Origin: Actinomycetota bacterium
Lineage (GTDB): Bacteria; Actinomycetota; Actinomycetes; Nanopelagicales; Nanopelagicaceae
Length of the DNA: 6,319 nucleotides
Assembly: GCA_947490605.1 (NCBI GenBank)
Contig: CANLHE010000049.1
Coordinates: forward strand, 1 to 6,319
Direction of reading: 5' to 3'
Part shown: positions 1 to 5,130 of the stretch, piece after piece
Layout of the letters: each line of letters opens with the position of its first letter
Numbering within the stretch: the first letter of the stretch is position 1
Notes under the pieces: model-generated
Databases searched by the model: none
Seen by the model: only the letters and a program-made list of their open reading frames with translations
Told to the model about the DNA's origin: nothing
Made by a program: the position numbers and the translations under genes

Positions 1-1355
1 AATTGACCAGTCTTCGTTGGCAAGAGTTTGGATTTACTGCCCGCAAGAAAACATTACTTAAGTGGGCATCATTTATAACTAAAAATCAAAAAGAGATTGC
101 GCAATTAGTTGCAAGTGAGTGCGGCAAACCACTTGGGGATGCCTCATTAGAAGTATCAATTGCAATTGATCACATTGCTTGGGCGGCCAAACATGCTGAG
201 CAGATTATGCGAAAGCAAGATCGACCAGCCGGCTTATTAATGTTTAATATGAAGGCCCAAGTGCAGAGATCACCACTTGGCGTAGTTGGCGTAATTGGTC
301 CGTGGAATTATCCAATCTTTACTCCAATGGGATCAATTGCTTATGCATTAGCTGCTGGAAATACGGTTGTCTTCAAACCATCTGAGTTCACACCAGGTGT
401 TGGCAAGTGGCTAGCTGATTCATTTGCCCAAGTAGCACCCTTTGAAAATATCTTAACTACAGTCACCGGATTACCAGATACTGGTAAAGCTTTAACCGAA
501 TCGGCAGTAAATAAGATCTCATTTACCGGTTCAACTAGAACAGCTAAAAAAGTTGCAGCCTCCTGTGCTGAGCAAATGATTCCAGTAGTTCTGGAGTGTG
601 GTGGTAAGGATCCAGTAATTGTTGATAAGGACGCTGACCTTAAGTTAGCGGCTGAATACGCACTCTGGTCTGCGATGGCAAATGCTGGGCAATCTTGTAT
701 TGGCGCAGAACGAGTTTATGTTGTGGAAGGCGTTGCTGATCAATTTATTGAGATTATTACCAAGATGGCTCAGAAGATTGAGGTTGGCAAAGATTATGGC
801 CCAGCCACCATGCCATCACAACTTAAGGTAATTCAATCTCACCTAGATGATGCCAAAGCAAAGGGAGCTAAGTTTTTAGTAGGAGGTGCTGATTCAGTAA
901 AGGGCGCTTTTGTTGAGCCGGTAATTATGGTTGATGTGCCAGAGGATTCAACCGCGATGACCCAAGAAACCTTTGGTCCAACCCTGGCAATAAATAAAGT
1001 ACTTAACACCGATGAAGCAATTAGATTATCTAATGCCAGCTCATATGGTCTTGCTGCTGCAGTATTTTCAAAACGCAATGGTGAGCGGATTGCATCAAAG
1101 CTTGCCTGTGGCATGGTCTCAATTAACTCAGTATTTTTATTTGCCGCAGTTCCTTCAGTGCCATTTGGAGGATATAAAGACTCTGGTTACGGACGAATCC
1201 ACGGCGCAGAAGGTCTCCTTGAATACACCTATGCACGCACCGTAGTTAAAACTAGATTTAAGATTCCGTTGAAATTTACATCCTTTGGGAGAACAAAGTT
1301 ATCTGAGAGGGTATTGACTACTTTAATCAAACGCCTACATAGCCGGGGTAAGTAA
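1..1355 (+). CDS. NAD-type aldehyde dehydrogenase, 5'-truncated by the window edge
   Basis: Oxidises an aldehyde to a carboxylate with NAD(P)+ through a thiohemiacetal on a catalytic cysteine; expected to be cytosolic. Numbering from the TTG at position 3, the ALDH signatures appear in order: GPWNYP with Asn102, FKPSE with Lys125 and Glu128, FTGST at 174-178, LECGGK with general-base Glu198, GQSC with nucleophile Cys232, QETFGP at 321-326 and PFGG at 387-390. The Glu-to-Cys distance of 34 residues matches the family. Glu128 after the Lys is the usual NAD-preferring arrangement. The reading frame is open to the left edge and the first residues align to the first helix of the family, so the true start probably lies some 30-40 residues upstream and the TTG is not the start. 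About 50 basic-rich residues follow the PFGG motif. Substrate cannot be read; succinate-semialdehyde or another small aldehyde are possibilities. Stop is TAA at 1353-1355, with no clear terminator after it. Confidence 0.93.
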   Translation, partial: LTSLRWQEFGFTARKKTLLKWASFITKNQKEIAQLVASECGKPLGDASLEVSIAIDHIAWAAKHAEQIMRKQDRPAGLLMFNMKAQVQRSPLGVVGVIGPWNYPIFTPMGSIAYALAAGNTVVFKPSEFTPGVGKWLADSFAQVAPFENILTTVTGLPDTGKALTESAVNKISFTGSTRTAKKVAASCAEQMIPVVLECGGKDPVIVDKDADLKLAAEYALWSAMANAGQSCIGAERVYVVEGVADQFIEIITKMAQKIEVGKDYGPATMPSQLKVIQSHLDDAKAKGAKFLVGGADSVKGAFVEPVIMVDVPEDSTAMTQETFGPTLAINKVLNTDEAIRLSNASSYGLAAAVFSKRNGERIASKLACGMVSINSVFLFAAVPSVPFGGYKDSGYGRIHGAEGLLEYTYARTVVKTRFKIPLKFTSFGRTKLSERVLTTLIKRLHSRGK

Positions 1356-1365
1356 GCTTTCGGCA

Positions 1366-1379
1366 ATTTCTATAGAAAT
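1366..1379. repeat. 14-bp perfect palindrome downstream of the aldehyde dehydrogenase
   Basis: ATTTCTATAGAAAT reads the same on both strands, with no mismatch and no spacer, beginning 11 bases after the aldehyde dehydrogenase stop. It has no T-tract and little GC, so it is not a normal intrinsic terminator. It could be an operator for a dimeric regulator acting on the small gene at 1485. AT-rich palindromes also arise by chance, so function is only a suggestion. Confidence 0.4.
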
Positions 1380-1391
1380 ATTTACCTCTCG

Positions 1392-1418
1392 TTCACCTGT
1401 CAAAATCGATCCTATTAT
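1392..1418 (+). promoter_or_regulatory. possible promoter of the small Cys-rich gene
   Basis: TATTAT at 1413-1418 resembles a -10 box (5 of 6 to TATAAT). The best upstream partner is TTCACC at 1392-1397 (4 of 6 to TTGACA) with a short 15-bp spacer. Transcription would start near 1425, giving a leader of about 60 nt that contains the hairpin at 1423-1444. The match is weak, and read-through from the aldehyde dehydrogenase is an alternative. Confidence 0.3.
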
Positions 1419-1422
1419 CACT

Positions 1423-1444
1423 GGGTGAGAAAATTTACTCACTC
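1423..1444 (+). repeat. hairpin-forming inverted repeat in the leader of the small gene
   Basis: GGGTGAG at 1423-1429 can pair with CTCACTC at 1438-1444, seven pairs including one G-T, around the 8-nt loop AAAATTTA. No run of T follows, so it is not a typical intrinsic terminator. It lies about 40 nt before the start codon at 1485, where it could be a leader structure or a protein-binding dyad (GTGAG/CTCAC). Confidence 0.4.
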
Positions 1445-1473
1445 CCCTAAACAGCTCTTAATTGACTGAAGAA

Positions 1474-1479
1474 GGGAGG
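1474..1479 (+). promoter_or_regulatory. strong Shine-Dalgarno of the small Cys-rich gene
   Basis: GGGAGG lies 5 nt before the ATG at 1485 and is the best ribosome-binding site in the window. It selects this start over the ATG at 1480, which directly abuts the site and would encode only four codons before a stop. Confidence 0.75.
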
Positions 1480-1484
1480 ATGCC

Positions 1485-1655
1485 ATGGCACTAATTATTG
1501 AATTTCCTTGCTGCAATTTTTGCCGTTCAATTGAGCTAGGAATATTTATCACTGAAAAAAACAACCCAATGGTTATGTGTGATGAGTGCGGATACGCCTG
1601 CACCGCCACTATCGATCACTTTGATCAGCCATTAACAAAAGTATCGGTCTCGTAA
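1485..1655 (+). CDS. small Cys-rich zinc-ribbon-like protein, 56 aa
   Basis: The 56-residue frame begins MALIIEFPCCNFCR and ends in TAA at 1653-1655. It has six cysteines: Cys9, Cys10, Cys13, Cys32, Cys35 and Cys39. C10-x2-C13 and C32-x2-C35, separated by 18 residues, form two knuckles of the kind that bind zinc; the second reads CDECGY, typical of zinc ribbons and rubredoxin-like folds. Cys9 and Cys39 are extra. There is no signal peptide or membrane segment, so a cytosolic protein is expected. The strong GGGAGG site and the Cys spacing argue that the gene is real despite its size. It follows the aldehyde dehydrogenase on the same strand after 129 bp and runs toward the converging SDR gene, with only 24 bp between the stops. 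I do not recognise the family. Possible roles are nucleic-acid or protein binding, or structural zinc; none is shown. Confidence 0.72.
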   Translation: MALIIEFPCCNFCRSIELGIFITEKNNPMVMCDECGYACTATIDHFDQPLTKVSVS

Positions 1656-1679
1656 CTAATACTTAAATTATTTATTTAC

Positions 1680-2456
1680 CTAGTAAGTAGCCCGGCCACC
1701 TGAGATATCAAAGGTAAATCCGGTGGTAAATGAGCATGCCTTAGATCCCATAAATGCAATTATCTCCGCCACCTCACTTGGTTCACCCAAACGCCCTGCT
1801 GGAATCTTTGAGATCATGTAATCCAAAGTTTCTTTGGCGGTATTGGCATTAATTGGGGTAGCAATTACTGCAGGTGCAAGTGCGTTAATAGTTATGCCAT
1901 CAGTTGCCGCCTCTTTCGCAACACCTTTTACAAAACCGATAAGTCCAGATTTTGCGGTGTTGTAGGGAGCCATCTTTGGATTTCCCTCTTTGCCGGCAAT
2001 GGATGCAACTTGCACGATGCGACCATACTTTTGTTTTTTCATAATCGGCAATACAGCCTGGGTTAACCAGATCGCACCAAAGAGATTTACCGCAACTACT
2101 TTTTGATAATCATCCCACTTAATATCTTCTACTAGGACGCCAGTAGGGCCTGCGTATCCTGCGCAATTAACCAATGCATCAATTCGTTTGTGTTTACTTC
2201 CTAAGGAAGATACTAAATCCATAACCGCACTTTGATTTGAGATATCTAATATCGCGCTCTCGGCAACACCGCCAGCAGTTTTAATCTCACTAACTGTTTG
2301 ATCTAAGCCTGCTTGATTTAAATCAACACAGATAACAACGCCGCCGCGAGATGCGATTAATTGGGCAGCTGATCTGCCAATCCCACTGGCCGCTCCGGTA
2401 ACAATTACTACCTGATCTGCGTAGGAGATCTGCTCAAAGCCGCTGTTGTTACTCAT
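1680..2456 (-). CDS. classical SDR-family NAD-type dehydrogenase (FabG-like), 258 aa
   Basis: A complete classical short-chain dehydrogenase/reductase, interconverting an alcohol and a ketone with NAD(H). The cofactor motif TGAASGIG is at 20-27. Asp45 at the end of the second strand indicates NAD rather than NADP. NCAG is at 97-100 and the structural Asn is Asn124. The catalytic set is Ser152, Tyr165 and Lys169 with the normal 13-residue Ser-Tyr spacing and YxxxK. A C-terminal FDISGG motif at 249-254 is typical of FabG-like enzymes. The stretch SIAGKEGNP at 152-160 is one I associate from memory with SDRs that oxidise 2-keto-3-deoxy sugar acids, so a sugar-acid dehydrogenase is more likely than a fatty-acid reductase, but this is inference. 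It is divergent from the operon at 2517 across 60 bp. The ATG is preceded by a perfect TATAAT and hardly any leader. The stop TAG lies close to the converging small gene. Confidence 0.93.
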   Translation of the reverse strand: MSNNSGFEQISYADQVVIVTGAASGIGRSAAQLIASRGGVVICVDLNQAGLDQTVSEIKTAGGVAESAILDISNQSAVMDLVSSLGSKHKRIDALVNCAGYAGPTGVLVEDIKWDDYQKVVAVNLFGAIWLTQAVLPIMKKQKYGRIVQVASIAGKEGNPKMAPYNTAKSGLIGFVKGVAKEAATDGITINALAPAVIATPINANTAKETLDYMISKIPAGRLGEPSEVAEIIAFMGSKACSFTTGFTFDISGGRATY

Positions 2457-2473
2457 TATTATCCGATTATACT
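2446..2473 (+). promoter_or_regulatory. predicted promoter of the U32-like/SDR/kinase/enolase-like operon
   Basis: TTGTTA at 2446-2451 (4 of 6 to TTGACA) and TATACT at 2468-2473 (5 of 6 to TATAAT) are 16 bp apart, predicting a start near 2480 and a leader of about 37 nt before the ATG at 2517. The -35 box overlaps the first codons of the divergent SDR gene. TATTAT at 2485-2490 is an alternative -10 box without a good partner. Confidence 0.45.
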
Positions 2474-2495
2474 TGCCCTACTCTTATTATCTAAA
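2466..2495 (-). promoter_or_regulatory. predicted promoter of the divergent SDR gene, nearly leaderless
   Basis: On the minus strand a perfect TATAAT lies at 2471-2466, with TTTAGA (4 of 6 to TTGACA) 18 bp upstream at 2495-2490. A start 6-7 nt after the -10 box falls at about 2459, leaving roughly 0-3 nt before the ATG at 2456. Only a weak GGA lies before that ATG, which fits leaderless translation, common in actinobacteria. The -10 box overlaps that of the opposite promoter. Confidence 0.55.
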
Positions 2496-2516
2496 AAGTG
2501 ATTTGAATGGAGCATC

Positions 2517-3440
2517 ATGGCATCCTGGCCGAGCACAAGAGATCCAAAGGGTCCAATGAAGCGCTCAATTGGAATATTAAATAAGCAAAAGATCCAATCC
2601 CAAGATGCTGATGGCATCCCAGAATCAAATAAGCGATTCTCAGATGGCGCCCGTTACAAAATCGAGATTCCATCGGTTGAAGGCCCAGCTGCATTTAAAA
2701 CTGTAGTTGATGAGGCGAAAAAACATAAGTTAATTATTCATCGCATCTCGCAAGGCTCTGGAATTATGATGCAAACTGATGATGAGATTAAACAGATGGT
2801 TTCTATTGGTAAAAAAGAGAAGATTGAGGTTTGTTTATTTGTCGGCCCTCGTGCTTCCTGGGATATTGGTAAGCAGGTAAGTGCTAGCGCTGGTGTTATA
2901 GCTTCGCCTACTTTGCGCGGAGGTGATCAACTTAGATTTGCATTAGAGGATGTAATACATGGAGTTAATTTGGGATTACGAAGTGTTTTAGTAGGAGATC
3001 TTGGCTTGTTAAAAGTATTAGGGGAGGCAAAGCGCAAAGGTGACTTACCAAAGGAGTTAATCCTTAAGACCTCTGTTGCCTTAGTTTGTAATAACCCGGC
3101 AACTGCAGCACTTCTTGAAGATCTAGGCGCCTCCACTTTAAATCTGGCAACAGATCTATCGCTGCAACAGATTGCTGCTATTCGTTCTCAAGTTGATATT
3201 CCAGTTGATATCTATGTTGAAGGACCAGATGATTTTGGTGGCGCAGTTCGTCATTATGAAACACCAGATCTTGTAAGAGTTGCAGCTCCTATTTATTTGA
3301 AGTTCACACTCCGTAACTCTCCTGGCCTATATCCATCAGGTGCGCATATCCAAGGCTTAGTTGAGTCAACTGCCAGAGAACGTGTTCGCAGGGCGGCAAT
3401 ATCTAAGGCGATCTTGGATCGATATGGGTTTAAGAAGTAA
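2517..3440 (+). CDS. U32-like TIM-barrel protein of unknown function, 307 aa
   Basis: Resembles, from memory, proteins annotated as U32 family peptidases, but the family's activity is doubtful here. Visible blocks are YKIEIPSVEGP near 47-57, HRISQGSGIMM at 75-85, LRSVLVGDLGLL near 154-165, the segment LGASTLNLATDLSLQQIAAI at 203-222, YVEGPDDFGG at 233-242, and the basic end with STARERVRRA at 284-293. Alternating strands and helices suggest a TIM barrel. The protein has only two cysteines (106 and 191) and lacks the Cys-containing signature of U32 peptidases and Fe-S hydroxylases, so peptidase or iron-sulfur chemistry is unlikely. An aldolase- or isomerase-like role is possible but not shown. 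It is the first gene of the operon; its TAA overlaps the next ATG by one base. The start is uncertain: ATG 2517 has a weak TGGAG just upstream, whereas ATG 2556 (residue 14) follows AAAGGG by 4 nt. Confidence 0.85.
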   Translation: MASWPSTRDPKGPMKRSIGILNKQKIQSQDADGIPESNKRFSDGARYKIEIPSVEGPAAFKTVVDEAKKHKLIIHRISQGSGIMMQTDDEIKQMVSIGKKEKIEVCLFVGPRASWDIGKQVSASAGVIASPTLRGGDQLRFALEDVIHGVNLGLRSVLVGDLGLLKVLGEAKRKGDLPKELILKTSVALVCNNPATAALLEDLGASTLNLATDLSLQQIAAIRSQVDIPVDIYVEGPDDFGGAVRHYETPDLVRVAAPIYLKFTLRNSPGLYPSGAHIQGLVESTARERVRRAAISKAILDRYGFKK

Positions 3441-4129
3441 TGGCTAAGTTATTAATCTTTGGTGGCACCGGCGCATTAGGTAGCGCTATTGCTGAGAAGT
3501 TTGCAGCCGAAGGTTATGAAGTAACTTTTGGTGTTCGAAAGATTACTAATCCTGCTAATCAATTCTTGCTTCCAATTACCGATGGGCCAGTTCCGGAACT
3601 ACTTAAGGGCCAATTATTTGATGCCGTGGTCTTTGCGCAGGGGGCAAATATAAATGATTCAGTAATTACCTCATCACTGGAAGATTTAAATAAGTTATTT
3701 GAGGCAAATGTTTCATTTATAAGTGAGAGTACTAAAGCATTAATCTCTCATAATCTAATTAAACATAAGGGCAAGATTGTTATTTTAAGCTCACTCTGGG
3801 AGCAGTTCACCAGACAGGACAAGATGGCTTACTCAGTTACAAAAGCTGCAGTTGGCGGCCTAGTTAGATCGATGGCAGTTGATCTTGGAAATTCAAAAGG
3901 TATTTTGGTAAATGGCTTACTACCTGGCGTAGTGGAAACTCCGATGTCTAGAGGATTATTAAAGCCAGAGCAGATTATAAATATTGAGGCTCAAACACCA
4001 GGACATAAGTTAACGGTGCCAACTGATGTGGCAAATGCAACCTACCTATTAGGTTGTGAAGATAACACCGCAATCTCAGGTCAATCTTTATTTGTTGATT
4101 ACGGTTTTTCTATCGCTCGAGTGCTTTAG
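3440..4129 (+). CDS. short SDR-family oxidoreductase, probably NADP-type, 229 aa
   Basis: A second, shorter short-chain dehydrogenase/reductase. The glycine motif is GGTGALG at 8-14 in place of TGxxxGxG. The second strand ends in GVRK with Arg33 where NAD enzymes carry Asp, favouring NADP(H). FAQGAN at 65-70 replaces the usual NNAG. Asn90, Ser118, Tyr131 and Lys135 complete the catalytic tetrad, with the correct 13-residue Ser-Tyr spacing and YSVTK. LPGVVETPM at 161-169 and a C-terminal SLFVDYG are normal SDR features. It should therefore be an active reductase or dehydrogenase, not a degenerate copy. The ATG at 3440 shares its A with the upstream stop (TAATG), indicating translational coupling, and no strong ribosome-binding site is seen. 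Substrate unknown; by context it acts on the same metabolite as the kinase and the enolase-like protein. Confidence 0.9.
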   Translation: MAKLLIFGGTGALGSAIAEKFAAEGYEVTFGVRKITNPANQFLLPITDGPVPELLKGQLFDAVVFAQGANINDSVITSSLEDLNKLFEANVSFISESTKALISHNLIKHKGKIVILSSLWEQFTRQDKMAYSVTKAAVGGLVRSMAVDLGNSKGILVNGLLPGVVETPMSRGLLKPEQIINIEAQTPGHKLTVPTDVANATYLLGCEDNTAISGQSLFVDYGFSIARVL

Positions 4130-4132
4130 GAG
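4128..4132 (+). promoter_or_regulatory. Shine-Dalgarno of the kinase gene, overlapping the upstream stop
   Basis: AGGAG, partly formed by the TAG stop of the SDR gene, lies 8 nt before the GTG at 4141. It supports that GTG as the start and links translation of the two genes. Confidence 0.7.
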
Positions 4133-4140
4133 CACCATTC

Positions 4141-5130
4141 GTGAGTGTTGAGTTACTCGATGAAACAACGGTGGTTGAGTACTTAATTAGTAAAAATGTT
4201 ATTTCACCTGAGGAAAATGCTGAGGTTGAGGTATTAACTGGTGGGGTTTCAAATGTGGTCTTAGCTGTGACAACTTCTAGCAAAAAATTAGTTTTAAAGC
4301 AGGCACTTGCCGAACTTAAGGTGAGTGAAAAATGGGAGGCAGATCAACGCCGAGCAATTGTTGAAGCAGATGCAATTGAGTTGTTTAACAAACTAAGTCC
4401 AGATCAGGTGCCAAAGTTAGTTTTCTTAGACCCACACCGCTTCATCTTGGTATTAGAGCGAGTTCCAGTTGGTTCAACTGTTTGGAAATCAGATCTATTG
4501 GCAGGGGTGATTAATCCAGATATTGGCGGCGCCCTTGGAAAAACTCTTGCTAGCTGGCATAACTTTGGTGAGATTACGCCGTCGGCAAAGATTAAATTTA
4601 TGGAGGACTCACTCTTTGAACAACTTCGAATTGATCCTTTCTATCGGTTTGTGGCGGCTAAGAATCCACAAATAGAGGTTGCGATTAGAAAGTTAATTAA
4701 TGAGTTAGAGGGAGATAAGACCACGATTGTCCATGGTGATTTCTCCCCTAAAAACATAATGGTGGCGATGAATGATGATGTTTATATTTTAGATTTTGAA
4801 GTCACCCATGTTGGAAATCCAGTCTTTGATCTAGCTTTCTTAATTGCGCATCTAGTTTGCAAATTCTTTAGGGCAGAGGATCGGCTACAGGCAAAGCTGT
4901 TGGCAAATACTGCTAGTAGCTTTGTGAAGGAGTATGAAAAGTTAAGAGCTATCTCACCCTCTGTTGCCAAACATGCCGCTTTAATCACTTTAGCTAGGGT
5001 AGAAGGTAAATCACCAGTAAATTACTTAAGTGCAGAACAACAAAAGAAGTTACAAAGCTTTACCAAAGCAATCCTGGCCGATAAATCTGATTTCTCAGTT
5101 GCCGGGTTATTTGAGATGAGTGCTAAGTGA
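4141..5130 (+). CDS. APH/choline-kinase-fold small-molecule phosphotransferase, 329 aa
   Basis: A kinase of the aminoglycoside phosphotransferase/choline kinase/methylthioribose kinase superfamily, transferring the ATP gamma-phosphate to a hydroxyl of a small molecule in the cytosol. Seen in order: the glycine-rich nucleotide loop TGGVSN at 33-38, ATP-binding Lys53 in LVLKQ, probable partner Glu75, the hinge ILVLERV at 102-108, the catalytic loop HGDFSPKN with Asp200 and Asn205, and the metal-binding DFE at 218-220. DFEVTHVGNPVFDLAFLIAHL continues as in family members, and ARVEGKSPVNYL at 285-296 is a late conserved block. All catalytic residues are present. The GTG start is fixed by AGGAG eight bases upstream. 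The gene sits 11 nt after the SDR and overlaps the enolase-like gene by 4 nt. A metabolic substrate (sugar, sugar acid or polyol) is inferred from these neighbours; antibiotic resistance is unlikely. Confidence 0.9.
   Translation: MSVELLDETTVVEYLISKNVISPEENAEVEVLTGGVSNVVLAVTTSSKKLVLKQALAELKVSEKWEADQRRAIVEADAIELFNKLSPDQVPKLVFLDPHRFILVLERVPVGSTVWKSDLLAGVINPDIGGALGKTLASWHNFGEITPSAKIKFMEDSLFEQLRIDPFYRFVAAKNPQIEVAIRKLINELEGDKTTIVHGDFSPKNIMVAMNDDVYILDFEVTHVGNPVFDLAFLIAHLVCKFFRAEDRLQAKLLANTASSFVKEYEKLRAISPSVAKHAALITLARVEGKSPVNYLSAEQQKKLQSFTKAILADKSDFSVAGLFEMSAK

Noticed and set aside
3..5. TTG as the start of the aldehyde dehydrogenase
   Set aside because: The frame is open to the window edge and the N-terminal helix region of the family would be missing, so the true start is most likely outside the window.
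839..1114. 91-codon open frame on the minus strand inside the aldehyde dehydrogenase
   Set aside because: It lies antisense to a strongly conserved ALDH reading frame, has no recognisable motif and is best explained as a chance frame.
1012..1245. 77-codon open frame on the plus strand in another frame of the aldehyde dehydrogenase
   Set aside because: It overlaps the conserved C-terminal ALDH coding sequence, including PFGG, and shows no domain of its own.
1480..1494. Four-codon upstream frame (ATG CCA TGG CAC TAA) overlapping the small gene start
   Set aside because: The ATG directly abuts GGGAGG, too close for initiation; it looks accidental.
1656..1679. Bidirectional terminator between the converging small gene and SDR
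   Set aside because: The 24 bases are AT-rich, but I see no GC-rich stem followed by a T-tract.
2927..3136. 69-codon open frame on the minus strand inside the U32-like gene
   Set aside because: It is antisense to a well-formed protein and shows no motif or good start signal.
4782..4988. 68-codon open frame on the minus strand inside the kinase
   Set aside because: It is antisense to the DFE region of the kinase, which is clearly the coding strand.
4141..5130. Aminoglycoside resistance gene
   Set aside because: The fold is shared, but the gene is embedded in a metabolic operon with matching base composition and no mobile-element signals nearby.
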